Of a stretch of 64,000 bases of DNA, positions 29,658 to 43,509 are shown one piece after another. Origin of the DNA: Haemaphysalis longicornis (taxonomy: Eukaryota; Arthropoda; Arachnida; Ixodida; Ixodidae); NCBI GenBank assembly GCA_013339765.2, contig JABSTR010001703.1, positions 1-64,000 of the forward strand. Direction: 5' to 3'. The notes below the pieces were generated by a model, which had not been told where the DNA came from, searched no databases, and saw only the letters and a list, made by a program, of their open reading frames with translations. The number at the start of each line of letters is the position of its first letter. Position 1 is the first letter of the stretch. The position numbers were made by a program, and so were the translations under genes.

Positions 29658-30437
29658 GTGTTTGTTTTTAAACAAAGCTTTCTTCCTCTACCAGCCAACG
29701 GTTCTTTCTCCGCGTGCGGGACAATAAACGCCCTATGCGGCGGAGGCGGCTACGGAGGGTGGAACGGTGGAGGTGTTCACTCACGCAGCACGGGGCGCGG
29801 CGAATTCACCGAGCGCTCTCCGCGCGCACGTGCCTGATCGCTGGCAGGCGCGTCGGTGGTACGGCTTTATCGCCTGCTTGATCTACGGTTGTGTTGAGCA
29901 TGTTTTGGCACAGCGGCGCGTCCATTGCGTGTTTCGTTCCCACGGCTTGATTAACTTGTTCGACAGAACCTCCAGGGTAACCCGGACTCGACGGCGTTAA
30001 GTGGTCGTACGGCAAATATACGTTAAGGATTAGTTTACAGGGCGGGAAAACAAAATGTAAAGACCACATACAGACATCTCACCGCTAGAAAAACGCTGCC
30101 TTCTGCGCACTGCTTGCCACGAATAGGACCCCGTTTTCTAAATTTGTGAATGCCGATTCGTTTGTGTTTTAAGAGGTATGATAAAGGCGAAAACGATAAC
30201 TGGCTCTGATAAACAGCGCTTATAAAAGTTCCCTAAGCTTTCTCGCAATTATCGCAAATGCTAAACTCACTAGTTTAAATCGGTATAAATGCCAATCATT
30301 GAGCTCACATGCTAATTGTTTCGGTGCCTGCGCTTGTCTAGCGTGGCCGTGTAGCCCAGAGCTACCACAGCAGGATGGCTAGGTGCCGTTGTCTCATCCT
30401 TCGAAGACGCTTCTCTTCGTTTCTTTCTGCCGATGCA
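29658..30437 (+). repeat. Dispersed repeat R, copy 1 (TATA-containing)
   Basis: About 780 bases align with 43510-44243 in the same direction at perhaps 70-75% identity with indels. Conserved blocks are AACTTGTTCGACAG, TCGTACGGCAAA, CTTCTGCGCACTGCTTGCC and ACTAGTTTAAATCGGTATAAATG. The last contains a TATA box (30284-30290) kept in both copies. The repeat may be an LTR, a LINE 5' end or a duplicated promoter; no ORF is shared. Confidence 0.75.
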
Positions 30438-30566
30438 CGGCCGGACTACCAGCGACGGGGGTCCGCTTGCTGTAGCCCGGCCGTGGCCGACGCTGCGACG
30501 TTCGGCACCCCGCCCCCGCGAATTCCAGGTAACGGCTGGCAGAATCTCTGGTTTTGCACTTTGTAG
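30380..30566 (+). CDS. Possible first exon downstream of repeat R TATA box
   Basis: An ATG about 90 bases after the TATA box opens a basic, serine/arginine-rich peptide (MARCRCLILRRRFSSFLSAD). It passes a donor-like CCAG/GTAACG at about 30531. The equivalent region of copy 2 (44190-44280) keeps a related frame without the same ATG. No function is apparent. Confidence 0.2.
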
Positions 30567-33500
30567 AGGCAGGGTGTGTGAGCTCAATTGACGTCACATG
30601 GGCTATTCTTATGGTTGTGGTTTAAAGCTTTTCGTTCGAATAACCTTAACGGCGTGGATTGGAGCCAATGGTTTTGAACTCTTTGATATGGTGGAACTTT
30701 TTAAAACAATATTAAACAAGATTTTAGGTGGGATAGATCTCCGTTGTACCGTTTCGATGGGTGGGAGATTCCTCATTGTGTGAAAGTGTCTCTGCCATTA
30801 ATGTATTGCTAATGCCCGAAATAAAACTAGTCTTCTCTAGCTTAAAGCAGTGAGCTGTGGATTGACAATAAGTGTTATGAATGTTACATCACCTGAATCA
30901 ACGATGGTCATGTATGCAGGAGAGACATCCTGAACAGTTCCTGTGAGCAATTTGTTCTGCCTGTTAAAAAATAGCCACATATAGTAAACAGCGCCAAATC
31001 ATAAACAACGTTTTTTGTATTTATACGCTTGTGCATATGTATGCATACAAACATAAGTAACCGGCGGATTGATTTAGTAACCTACACAGACTGATTCCTA
31101 AATGCCCAGAGGAAACTGCAGCATCTAGAGGAGTGAAATACCGGAAGGACATTGTGATCATGGCTTTTGGGCTCACCAAGGCTGGATATTTGGAAATTTC
31201 ACCTGTAATAGAATAAAACGATGATATTGTATTTTGAAGAACTCCTAGTAATCGCGCTCGCACGTCCACCGTCGAAGGGTTTTTGCTAGTACATGTAACA
31301 CGTACAAATGTTTTGAAGACCTTTCAGGATTTGCGAGTAACCATCATCTTCGCACGAATATAGTTGCAAGTAAATAAGGTATTTTTGCATATTTCTCAGT
31401 ATCTACATATCTGTCCGTTATAATCGGATCCCTTTTTGCTAAAAAATGTTACTCATATACACACGCAGAGACAAATTTAGGGTTTTTCCTTATCGTGCCG
31501 CTGAAAGGCGAGAAGAATTCATCCAGTTACCCCCAGGCAAAGACGGCCTCAAAGGTAATAACCACACCTGGCCAAACTAGTGTTATACGAAGCTTACATT
31601 TTTGAGTTGATTCCTATCAGGTGTTCCACACAGCTGATTTAGAGATTTCGCCCCTGGGCAGGTTAGAAATGCTAGTTTTTTATCAAGAAATCCTTATTTT
31701 ACCGCAAACCCGTTCATATATCAAGCTTGCTTTTTTTTTCTGATGGAGCGAAGGTGTACGCACATGTACTAGCTATTTTACAACGTTTCCTCCCAGACAA
31801 CCGCTGATGGAGCCAATGATGATTAGTGTCGTTTTACGCGCTTAAGGATTTTCCAACGACTAGTCAGCGCGTTGGTATTTGAGATTGTTTTTCCTTGATA
31901 CCCTTACCCTAAAGCGGGTCAAAATGTTTCATGATTTCGTGTTTCAAACGTGGCAACAGTTAAACGAAACCTTGACATTGCACCTCATAGCTTAACATAG
32001 CCAAAGTGTTATTTCAACGTACAACTCAAAGTGCTGACGTGGAAACATGAGCTTTCGGCAGCAGGTTCCTAGCACGACCCAAAGAACTTATTCAGGCCCG
32101 AGTTTTTAGAGCCATACGGTAACGAAAAAAAGGCGCCGAATTTGCTCGCTTCGCTGCAAATGTGACCGAAAGAGGACGGCCGTCAAGCAGACTGTGGCAA
32201 CGTAAGAATTTCTTCTTTTTCCCAGTTCCACCCTTCACCTTTTTTCCTTCTGTTGTGCAACTGCCATGATGCATAAAATATATGTTTGTTCATGCCATAC
32301 GACATTTGCACTATCGCATAGCCATCGTGCCATGGTGTAGTACACCGCGCGTCTCTTAGGTGCAGCTTTTAACCGCGATATTATTCGCTGTCACAGAAAC
32401 AATCCAACCTGTACTTTCAATAAACGATGGTACCTTCTCGCACCCACGTAGCCCGCAAAACACTAACTTAAAGATTTCCCCAAGGCATGGTAGCAACGCT
32501 TTGGAACCACGAATCCAAAAAGTGCACGACACAAATATATTACGAGAAAGCAAACGCAGAGGTATGTACTTTGTGAGCTTGCAATATTTTTATTATTTAC
32601 CCTGAAGAAATTGGAAAATATAAAAGTGGTGGCCTCCATACAAAAATTACTCCCTCTATAAGGGCTGGGCCGCCGGACGGGTGGTGCCACCACTTGGCGC
32701 GCCCCTAGTTAGTGGAATGAGCCGGTGCATTGTTCTACGCAGCCGTCCGTTCTTATTGTCGTATTTGCTTCGGTGCTTTGAATGTTTTGGTTGTATTTGA
32801 AGCGGATATGTGCAGTGAAACGAAGTCTAGACAGATGTGTTGGAATCTTAGATACACTAACGGCTACGTAAAACTATCGAACTCTTTTAAAGTTGGTAGG
32901 GGCTATAGTGGCATTTTTATTTTTTTTATTTTTATTTAGTACATACTTTTTTTAGCGCTTTTTTCCGCGGTCTACGCTTGGCTACACCTGAGCTGAGTAT
33001 GAATTAAACTGCCATTATTAGTATTAATTTCTTCTTGGATGCACCTACAGCTACGTAAATTTAATGGAAGCTTCTAATGTTGGGCATGGGCTACATTGAC
33101 ACGAGCACGTTTTGCAGCCCTCTGCGCCTGGTTCCATGCTATCCGAGCAGAAATAAAACTATGATTAGTAGTATTAATGTCTACCACTTTAAATCAACTG
33201 GTTTTAATGAGAACTGTTTCCACGCCAGTCGCACGGTGGGATACCTCGATACGTGTGTTTTGAAGAGAAAGACACTCACGTACGAGGTCGATTTCCGTGT
33301 GGCCGCGGAAACGTCGCGGCACTTTACACTTTCTTTCCCTAACCGTGGGCTTTGTGTTTTCGGTTTTCGTTAGTGAAGCATGGGATCCTGAGAGCTGAAG
33401 CGGAACTCCCCCGTTTGTAGTGCTCATTTCGCAAAGAGCCAAAGTTATTCAACCACGCAACATCCCAACCCCCCTCCTCCCCCCTCCCCATTTTATCACC

Positions 33501-36500
33501 TGCGCGGAACAAGGCTGCCAGCGATAGTTACAAATTGTGGCAGTGCTAACTTAAGCCCGCTCTGCGAAATGAGCGCTCTGTGTGTCGTCTTCTGTGTTCC
33601 TGTCTTCGTCTTTGCTGCGCTTCGATACGTTAAGCCCGTGTTTTTTATTCCTTAAGTATTCCTGGCCGAGTGCCTAAACAAAATTGTGTAATGTCTTGTA
33701 AAGAAACCATAAAACACGTCACTAGTTTCCTCAAGTATAGGTGAGTCGGCCGAGTCACCCAGCACAGACGCATTTCGGACACGCTGGAAGAAGTTTTGAT
33801 TTGGAGATTTTAAATTTCGATTTCCATCCACCATCGTCGTCTAACGATTACGATGGTTGATCACGAAGCTTTCTAATACGCTGCGATCAAAAGACCAAAC
33901 AAACTGCGTGGCGGTCAAATTCAAAGCTCAACTAGTCAAACTTTAAATCCCGAAGGCAGGCAAGGAAACCCACACGAGAAAGCTTTGCAATAACGCATCA
34001 TCGTCGCGATATGGAGGAATGCATGAATTTTCAAGCGTAGGTGGCAGCTTCTAAAATTAGACCGCAGCTTTCAGTTAATAAACTGAGCGCAGGCTTTGGC
34101 GCCCTCCTGTCTCTCGTCTTCCTGCACGCAGGTATTTTTTTTAACTGTTAACCAACTAGCAGCAACCATTGCAAGTCTTATAAAGCAATGTTTTTCTACG
34201 ACAAGACGTAACGTTCTACTATAATGCGGTATTTATTCTGTAACGATTCCCGGTGGCTGTAGTTAGATAATTAATTACAAATAATTAGTGAAGTACCATA
34301 ACGAAAATTTTACTGTCCGCTTCTCCACAGTACTGCAAACATTGCACTAGGTTTTTCTTCGAGTAACGCCATTGCTCTTTTTACCTCTTGGTACATGATA
34401 GCTGGGACACCCTGTATAGCATAATTTATCGACGTCATCTCAGCTTCGTAAGATCCTCACACATTTGGTATGGCATTCTGGGATCTGTTTAGGCGTGCTA
34501 TTGAGGTTATCGTGCTTTATTGGCCAAACAGGCAGCTTGTGTAACAGCAGTATCAACACAATATGCACACCTTCGTTCTCACCACCATCCACAGAGACTT
34601 CCTAAACTTCACGGAACTCTGCTAGCTCTGCAGGTTGCCAGCGTAGACCAAACGTTGTCGTTGTTGTTCCTTTCTTCCTCGCCTCAATCAAGGTGCGTGT
34701 TTTTATTCCCCCCGGTGCCTGGTCTGCGTCGTTATATGGCTAGGGTTTCGTGTATTTTTCCGGGCTTGCATACAAAACACGTGAGGCTCCACGTGTCTTC
34801 GAAACGCGGGCCATTTTGAGCCGAGAGGAATTCTAAGTGCGATACATTGAGAAACAAACGTTAAGTTGTGTGTCTCGTCACGTTTCAACAATCCTGTCAA
34901 TTTGATTGTGACGCCGTACTCATAGACCACACCGGGATGTTCGCGTTGCTCACGGAGAAAGATCGGGCCTTCGTCGTCTTGTTCTTTTATTCATTCTGCG
35001 CAACTTACAGGAGTTATGATGTGGGCCGAATGCCTGCCGGAAATGAGCTAGGGCTCTGAGCATTTTTGTTCTGCGTGAGTGAACACCCCTTGCGGCAAAG
35101 TTGCGTATTGTAGGCAGAAAATGGCTGTACGTCATTGTATGATCTACCGCCGTCAACAACCACGAGAAACAAAATTTTCCCAGTTTTTCAACCAAATTGT
35201 GCCCCCATCAATGTTATTCGCTCAAAAGCTTCGCTTTGTCCTTAGTTCTATAAAGCGGAATGGCTTATCATTTTTCGTTCGCCTATTTTCTGTACCCCAA
35301 AACGCGTGTGCTTGGAACACAGGGAATTAAGTTTTGGGCATTAAAATGTGTTGGGGCCCAGCATTTTCATTATATCCTGCCGGAAACGGAGAAACTGCAA
35401 TAGCGATGATGCGTGCCTTAGCCACTGCAAATGAGCATTAGTCGCACGCCACCAGTAAGCTGCCAGCGGGAAAGTGCAAATAAATGGAGACCCCACTTTG
35501 AGTTTCCGGTGTGGCAGCGTCCAGGTATGTCGCGTCCTCTCGCTCCTTAGTCGAGTTGAGAAAGATGACGCGGACCTGATTTGGCTGGCTCAAAAACTCT
35601 CTTCCGACTCACAAAACCACCCATCGAAGTAGCGTGTGGAAGGTTGAAAGCGACACACGAAAGAAATAACGTTATTTATAGCCAGGGACAGAGAAGAACC
35701 GCTGGTGTAGCGGCTATGGTCCCTTTGCCTCTTGATCAAGGGTTCAATTTCTGTAGATTAAGGATAGAGTGCTACTGAGGGCTACGTATGGTCATCGAGG
35801 GAGACATTGGTGGCGCCCCATTTCACAGGGCATAAGGGAGACTGTTCCTTATACTTGTCCTTTTCCTGGATCCCCCCCCCCCCCAAATATCAAGCCAAAC
35901 TTTCCCCACTTCTTCTATGTTGCCCAAAAAAAATTATGACAGTTGTCAGTCGTATCTGTCCCCAGTCACCGCGACCACGTACCACTAACAGCACTTTTAC
36001 TCACCCCAGTCTTCTTGAAACTATTCGCGCAAATGTTGCCTTCCGGCACCGCGTAATCTTGCCGTTGATGTTGTGACATAACGTTTACCATTTGCGGAAG
36101 CCAAGGAGGCACTGCTGCTTTTAATTGGTCAGTTCAAGCGTACCTTAAAGGAACTCGCCCTGGCTCCCTCTCATTGAACATTTCCTATTCATCTGTCAAC
36201 AACGCCTCCCCCTACAGCTGTAATCGTAATCACCGCAAAGCGGACTGCTCTTTTTGCCAAGTCGCAAAAGGGCATTGGTGTCTCAAAACGGTTTTGGTTC
36301 AAAAGGTGAAGTCTACCAGGCAGCTTCCAACAGCGTGCAACGTCCTCTGCAGTGAACGGACGCGCCTCAGTGCCGATGACGGCAGTGCTGATCTGGCGCG
36401 AACAGTGCTGACCACGAGCCACGAGCACAAAATGTGGAAATCAACCCGGAAATCAGTTTTGGGACCACGACTCGTAAATCTTCCCACTCGTCGCATCTTC

Positions 36501-36746
36501 TGTCTCCTTTGACAGTGAGAAAAGCGTGTGAAACAACTAAGTACGAATGACGGCAGCTATGACTAGCAGCCTACGTTTGGAATAAAATAAAAATTTGGCT
36601 GACGATTACCATACTCCTTAATGCTGAATTTGAGCACAGCTGCTTAGCTGTTTTGACTGTACAAAAATGTTGAGACGAAGAATTTCAGATAGACATATAT
36701 GCGTGGTCACAGCCAACTTTTACTTTAGATATCACTCTTTCTTTAA
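30567..36746. other. No recognisable gene
   Basis: About 6 kb of AT-rich sequence with only short frames on both strands. I see homopolymer runs (C-rich at 33475-33490, C14 at 35872-35885) but no transposon end, RNA gene or protein motif. Confidence 0.5.
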
Positions 36747-36816
36747 TTAAAAAGCACTGTCTTCGCAGGTCATGATTGTCATGAAGGAGGCCTTGTCGCG
36801 GAAGAAATGGACGGAT

Positions 36817-37245
36817 CTATGCCTTACTTGGTGCCCAAATGCCTGGTTCTGAAAGACAAGGTCTTTGCAAGTATTTTGCGAGATGATAGTCTTGCGAGGC
36901 GTTACGAGGGAGGGGAACGAGATGTCCTCGCACATAGGTCATAGGAAATTCCTTTTTGTCTTGGCATGTACAATGAAGTAGCCCACTACTAAAACCCGTG
37001 AAGATCGATGGGTTGTTAAGGCGAGGTGCAGGAAGTGCACTACGTCTTTGGTGGGTGCGGTAGGCGAAAAGTAGCCAGTAACTACCAGAAGTGGTAGTCC
37101 CACCTTCCAGTACACAACTCGCCAACTTCATCGGCAATACAGCAGGAATTAGACAAAATATGAAAAAAGGAGCCAACTGCCTCCTACGCATGCTACACCG
37201 TCTGGATGCAACGTCAGCCAATTTAAAGCATGTGCCGTTCTTCAA
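36817..37245 (-). CDS. Unassigned 142-codon ORF
   Basis: The predicted peptide has one hydrophobic segment (LAPFFIFCLIPAVLPMKLAS near residues 24-44) and then a mixed basic stretch with several cysteines. No family is recognised and no splice or promoter signal is clear. Its length is unusual for this AT-rich stretch, which is the only reason to list it. Confidence 0.15.
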   Translation of the reverse strand: MKNGTCFKLADVASRRCSMRRRQLAPFFIFCLIPAVLPMKLASCVLEGGTTTSGSYWLLFAYRTHQRRSALPAPRLNNPSIFTGFSSGLLHCTCQDKKEFPMTYVRGHLVPLPRNASQDYHLAKYLQRPCLSEPGIWAPSKA

Positions 37246-40200
37246 AAGCGGGTGAGAGTGAGGCCTACTGTTAGTGGAAGTGCCTGATCAAAACGCGACG
37301 CCGGTCATTTCGTTTGAGGCGCCTTTTTACACTCTGTCGCCACTGAGTGGGACAATTTTGAAGAGAATCGTGCAAGCTGCAATCAGCTTGCTGTGCTTTG
37401 CTCCCGGATATATTAGACATAAACACCCCGGCAGGGTGCTCGCTTACTGAAGCATCTGCATTTAACATTAAAAGATTGAAATGGAGTTCCCATTTTGCGT
37501 TCATTCTTTTGATAACTCACACCAAGAAACCTCTGGAAGCAGAGCACGTGTCCGGAGTGCAACTGGGTTTAACAGGTGAAAAGCTCTTCACACAATCCAT
37601 CATAGACAGCATAGTAGTTCGCCCTTTCGCCTTGGTAAAACGCGTAGTCGTTGACCACTTCCGTCCAGAGGTCATACCCTTGTTCAAAATTCCCTCACTA
37701 GACCTTTGCTAGTCGCCTAACTTCACAGACTGGAATTGCTTCCAATGTTTTGCCTATTGCGAGTTCAGTGGCCTTCCAAACGTACGTAACCTAACACAAA
37801 AATATCCAGAGATCATTTAACAACACCCCCTCGCAATCTCGGCGAAAGTAACCCGATCACGCGGCATGCTGGAAGCCTCTCTTTCCATTCTTTGAAACCC
37901 ACACTTCCCTTCCCTGGACTGGGTTGTATTTGGCTGAACTCCGGGTTGAGTTCAACAAAATCCCCAGGGCTTTTCTCTTTCCTGCGTTCTCAGTAAATCA
38001 CCACCACTACCACCCACCACAAAAAAGCAGAGTGGTGGATACGCTTCTGCTTGGCTTCGATTAAGAACCAGTAAAGTATTACAAAAACCATTAGTGGCCA
38101 CACGACAGTAAGGTGACATAACACAACTTGTCACACATCTGTTTAGCAAAAGCAGCGTCTCAGTAAACTCAACCGCACGTGTTGGTCAAACCTGTATTAT
38201 CAAAGGAGAAAACGCATTATGGCTGAACCTACACAAATCTGCAAAAGATTTTCCAAACGAAACTTTCCTTCCTCGGACAAACGCTTCATTTTATATGAAC
38301 GTCCGTCAGGAAGCAATCCCGGGTGCCTGTTATCTACTATGATCGGGAGACAATTGCGCTGCAGGCTGATTTCAGATCTCCACGTTATGATGAATGGAAT
38401 GGATGACTTTATTATAGGAGGAGGCCAATAGGCCCTGTTGTGGAACACGGGGAAAAGGGGAGGGGAAGATTGTTCATATAAAGTCTCGTAAAAAAATACT
38501 CAACAGCTTTAACAGACTGCTCTTATGCCTTTTGTCTTTTTAATTGGTAGATAAAAATCAAAATACCCCACATGTAGACAAGTATTACTAGTAATATGGC
38601 GCGTATATTCCTAACAACTGTTGGAACACATATAGCGACTACATCACAAGAAATTGCCGCGTATCGTCTAACTGCGCTGGATTTGCCGTCCAAAGACGAT
38701 AGCATTCCCTCGGCCTTGCCCGTATATGCCTCTCTTTTTTTCCTTGCCCATCTCTCACGCTCTTCCCTTCCCATCTAGCTCCTCACACGATAAGAAGGGT
38801 GGATGTTGGCTAAAGTCAATTCAATTTTGCCGCGTTCCACTCCTCGAGCTCTATCTACTGGAATCTTTGTTACTGTTACACTTGTTATAATGGCGCCACG
38901 AGGGGACTCCCCGAGCGCTTCTGCATTTTTTTATTCAAAACACGGTTTTCAATGCGCATTTTTCTATTTTCTACATGAGAAATCGAACAATCCGATATTT
39001 TTATTTAAATTAACACTGCAAATACCGCTTCTGTATTAATACGTTGTTCAAAAAGGCAAATGGTTTTTTTTACAAAGAATTTGCACAAGTACGGCGTATG
39101 TTTTTAAATTTTGTTCTTTTGAAAGGTTCTGCTGATATAAACCTGTCGTTCAAGTATTATGTGAACAGTTTGGCCGGAAGCATGAATCCAAGGACAGACC
39201 GAGGTATCAAAATTTTCAGGTTTTAATTGCCCTTAAAATACTACCCTGTTAATTGCAGAGGGGCAGAGTCCTGATCAAGCGATTTAGACTTTAGTCGATG
39301 ACCCTGTAGCACACAATGTAACTTGCCTTCTTGGAATAAAGGGTTATGGGGATGATTAAAAACGGCAACCGTGCTTTATGCTGTTTACACAATAATTTTT
39401 CTTAAGCTTCGACTAAGAAAGTTACTTTATGAACCATTATTACCACCTAAACTTTAGTATACGTCATCAATGCGTAAACGCCGTATTAACAGGCTTATAG
39501 GCAGCACCGAAGCGATGCAGAATCGATCCGCTGTTTCACGTTGTCACACTTTTTTGTATGGGCAGCGTTAGCCTGATGAAAGCTAGTCTTCATTTGCCGA
39601 GGGTTTTCACTGCGACATAAAATTTCATAATATTTTTTAAAGACGATAGTCTTTCTTGGGCTACTTAAACGCAGATATTTCACCCATCCCATTCAGCCAC
39701 CCGGCCAAATTGAAATAGAAACAGCGCAATAGTCTTATATACCCACAGCCTAAGACTTAGCTTTCATACTTGTGCGGTGTTAGTTTTCATACTTGTCAAC
39801 ATTGTTGAACAAGAACAAGCCATTAAACAATTATAAGGCAGGAAATAAATACATGGGTGATATTTGTGGTATTTTTTATTTAAAATTGACGGATGCTTGT
39901 TTTTTGCGATAGCCAATTTATTACTGCGACAACTCCAGAAACCCGTCGCCTGCTTGGGCCGGTGCTACCTGGCGGGATTTAAAAAATCAAACGACAACAG
40001 GAACGAAAGGTTCCAAGTTCCCCTTGGAATGCTCGGCGACTAGGAAAACGTGGTTCTATAAATGTTGTAGTAGGGAGCCTCGGTTCAGGCGCGTCTCCGC
40101 CGTACAGCAGCGCTGGCATCGAGGCAGCCGAGTTGGAGTAGTGAAACTGGGTAAATTTAAGTTGCTTGAGCAAACCTCTAGCCTGTTATCTTGCGAGGAA

Positions 40201-40835
40201 TAGATGGGAGAGGAGCAGCGTGGAGAGGTGAGAGGGAAAGAGAAAGGAGGCATTTACTTGCCAGGGGCCCCACTCGACTATCGTCTTCCGTTCATATTTG
40301 CTACGAAAGGAGCAGATCCGTGGCCATTTCTGTGTCCCCGGTAGCCCCTCTCTCAACGACATCATCTTGTAGGAGCTAATGGTACTTATTATATCGCAAC
40401 GACCACCAATTAATACTGTGTGTTCCGGGCACCCCCCACTTTGTATTTTGGATCAATCATTCCGAAGACTGGAGATGAGTGCAACTACCTTCCCGCCTGC
40501 AGCTGCTGTCACTGAAGTCAACTTGTATAAACCGCTGTTTGTAACCCCTTCATCTAACTTCACTCATTCAACTACTCTGAAAGTTTCTGTGCCTCATAAA
40601 TGCGGACGTTGCATCGAAACGCACTGCACGAAAGCCAACTTTCTCTGACGATGATGATTATTGCAGGGAAAGTAAAAAAATGGTTGAAACTCGAAGCTTC
40701 ATTTGGGCGAAAGCCCATGTCTTCAAAGTTCAGCGTCAAAGTCTAAAATTGAATGAAATCGTTGCTACCAAACGCACTGCAGGGATGTCAACTTACGCAA
40801 TGCATTTCCCCAAAGGCCAGAACGAAAAAAAAAAA
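37246..40835. other. No recognisable gene
   Basis: About 3.6 kb with short frames only. Composition is AT-rich with a GC-richer patch near 40.0-40.4 kb. No motif could be assigned. Confidence 0.5.
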
Positions 40836-40976
40836 CGCTTCCCGTTGTCGGACTCGAACCAGGCTCCCCTCGCCTTATGAAGCCGACGCTTATTCGATTT
40901 CTTACAAAAACACTGCGCTAAATTGAAATTACGAAGACGAAGGACGGCGAAACACACGATGCAGACTTACGAAAGC
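40836..40976 (-). repeat. tRNA-Met-like SINE or tRNA pseudogene
   Basis: On the minus strand TTTAGCGCAGTG (near 40922) resembles a tRNA A box. GGTTCGAGTCC (40862-40852) is a perfect B box, and GGCTTCATAAGGC between them looks like an anticodon arm with CAT. A run of T follows the 3' end (plus-strand A at 40827-40837), as for polymerase III termination. The A-to-B spacing is about 15 bases too long for a tRNA, so a SINE is more likely. The 5' flank is one arm of the palindrome at 40897-41056. Confidence 0.55.
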
Positions 40977-41056
40977 GCTTTCGTAAGTCTGCATCGTGTG
41001 TTCCGCCGTCCTTCGTCTTCGTAATTTCAATTTAGCGCAGTGTTTCTGCAAGAAAT
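40897..41056. repeat. 160-bp palindrome without spacer
   Basis: Two 80-base arms meet at GAAAGC/GCTTTC (40976/40977) and differ at only three positions. Each arm ends with the AGCGCAGTG A-box-like segment and an AAGAAAT block of the neighbouring tRNA-like repeat. So the palindrome is an inverted duplication of the 5' part of that repeat. Confidence 0.95.
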
Positions 41057-41062
41057 AATGTA

Positions 41063-42548
41063 CCAACTAGCCCAGAAGGAAGCTCTCATTGGCTTATTCG
41101 ATTGTGAAATTCCGACACGGTCCAAGCAGCTTGAAAGTTGGACGTTGACTTTGACTCTGATTGCATGGGAGAAAGCTTTGCCTTTCAATAACCTCTTTCT
41201 TAAAAAAGGGGCTTTGATTTTTAAATTTTTGTTGGGTATTTTGTGCGTGTGTAATTGGTGGACGCAAGTGCTTGAATACTGCTGACATTTTCCTGATTTC
41301 ATCATTGTAACTGCCCTATTTCTGTTTATTTACACGCAATCTTTCTATATCTTTTAAACAGCCATTTTGCTCATATATTTCTTGCTTGCTGTATTTCTTG
41401 TTTACTAAAATCTGTAAACCCGCTCCACTCTCTAATGCTTCGATTCTGAAGTATATAGAAAATAAAAAGCAGCAGCGGCCTAATAACGGTATAACCCGCA
41501 CACAAAAAACCGCAGCCCAAAGTAGACGACAAGACAAATCGCACTGTTTTAGCTTTGTAAATACATTTTTCCTGCTTTCTGGAAAAATAAATTCATTGTC
41601 CGTTGTTTCTCATGAAGATGAAATGCATACTACCGTTATATGACGTTATACAATTCAATAGTTACGAAACTGTAGTAGTACTACAACGAAAGTTGTAGTA
41701 ATAGGAAATAGCCCACCAAACGCGCATTGAGACGTATCTTGGCACGAAACATGTACGCTCGTGCGTAGTGCGCTCTTTAAATTTCTTGTTGCATAAATAA
41801 ATGTTACCTCGTTAAAAAAAAAAGCAAGCAAAATAGCACTGAATAACATCATAATGCTTACACCTTTCCGCCTTCGGTGTAGTTTCTCCAGAACTTTATT
41901 CCTGTGCCACCCGCCTCTAAGACGTAGTCAACTTTGCAGGTGATGTTTGCGTCATCGTCAGTTCCGAACAGGGTCCATATGATTTGAGAAGTACTCATAA
42001 ACTGAAATTTAAAGCTTCATATGAATATTTAACCAATTGGTGTACCAGATTGGTCATAGCAAAACCACAGCCTACGGCCAGTATTTTAAAGTGAGAAAAC
42101 TCAAGGCAATACCTATTTTTTTTCGGCGCGAAACACTTCGAAAATGTGGTCGCAGAGAACGTTTAAAGGGACAACCACCAGTTCTTTTTTTTCCGCAGAA
42201 TGTGTTCTCCGACTCATATGAAAACCGACATTTTATATACTAGGAACCTTTGAACATCTCGGATAAGTTGGGGGAAATAACTTTATTTTGGCCCTAACGT
42301 TCTTAAATCTACAATGTGGCCCTGTGTACTGTCGAAACGTGACACTACCGTTTATATGCAAACCTCACCATTACATTTTTAGTAAGTGATTCAAAAAAGC
42401 ATAAAGCAATAGGAACGACCCAATTTATTACTTGTTATTTCGGAGAAGCTTTTCAATACCTCTTTTGGTCTATTGTATAAGTAAAAGTGTGTTCCCGCAC
42501 GTCACAGTGTCTCGGTTGCCAGCATTCATTTTTTCAACCTATTTAAGT
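41063..42548. other. No recognisable gene
   Basis: AT-rich sequence with short frames only. Small imperfect hairpins occur (for example GTAGTAGTACTAC near 41672), but no coding or transposon feature. Confidence 0.5.
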
Positions 42549-43475
42549 GGAGAGAGAGAGAGAGAGAGACAACTTTCGCTGAGCCCATTTCAGGAGACGC
42601 TCGCAGGCGTCAGACCGGGGTGGAACACTATTCACGAGTCCCATATGAGTCCAATAGCTCCTGGCCCTAGACGCGAGCTCTTGCTGCGTCGACAGGTCGG
42701 GGCTGGACATCAAGATCTCCCATCGCTCGGGTAGGGGGGGGGGGGGGGAAGGGGAAGGGGGAGGGAAGGTAGGGGATTCTTGAGCTCAGTACACTCCGCC
42801 AGTATGTGCGGCAGGGGTGCCTTCCGTCTTTTTGCAGAACGGGCAGATGGAGTCGTGTTCTGCCGGGAACATCTTGTTCAATAAAGCTGGGTGCGCCAGT
42901 GACCCCGCTTGTGCGCGGCGCACTACGTTTGTTGCTTGCGGTCGAGTTGCTGGTGCGGCACGGGAAGCCTGCACCTGGCGCTCCTGTACAGCGTGGTAAT
43001 CTCATGGTAGCTCGTGACTGGGTGCGGTGCCTCCGACTCGTCCTCGGCCCGGTCTGCTAGTTCGCGGGCGTAGTGGTCGGCGAGGGCGTTGCCTTCCACT
43101 GTCGAGTGTGCCGGAACCCACACGAGCTCTACGTCTCGTCCCGGTAGGCTGCGCTTTGCGAGAATTTGCTAGGGCCGCGTGGGAGACGATCCCCTTGCGG
43201 TAGTTGCCGTAAGCCGTCTTGGAATCTGTGACGATCGTATGCACGTCTCCGTGCGTGAGGGGGGAGAGCGATGGCCACCTCTTCTGCTTGGCAGGCATCT
43301 GCCGTCCGTAGCGACGCGCTGGTCACCAGCTTGTCGATGGTCGTGACGGCGGCCACTGCTTTGCTGCTGTGCCGGGGAAGTGAGGCGTCCCACGTAGAGG
43401 ACCCGGGGGTCTCTATGAAATGAATTTGTCAAGCTCATGTTTTTGCTTGCACTGCGCAGACTGGCTCAAATGAGC
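42549..43475 (-). mobile_element. 3' part of an RNase H-bearing LINE, decayed
   Basis: Minus-strand blocks: THGDVHTIVTDSKTAYGNYR (RNase H core), WVPAHSTVEGNALADHYARE (RNase H end, carrying the catalytic histidine region), then ICPFCKKTEGTPAAH, the cysteine/histidine cluster near the ORF2 C-terminus. The element ends in a CT tail (plus-strand AG repeat 42549-42569) preceded by AAAGTT. A run of 12 G at 42736-42747 interrupts it. Frames change several times. The layout is the same as the LINE at 25.8-28.5 kb, so they may be one family. Confidence 0.75.
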
Positions 43476-43509
43476 ACACTTTTCATGGCTTATCCGGGCG
43501 ATAAGACGG

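Noticed and set aside
40836..40976. A functional tRNA gene
   Set aside because: The B box and T-run are good, but the A-to-B distance and acceptor pairing do not fit a tRNA.
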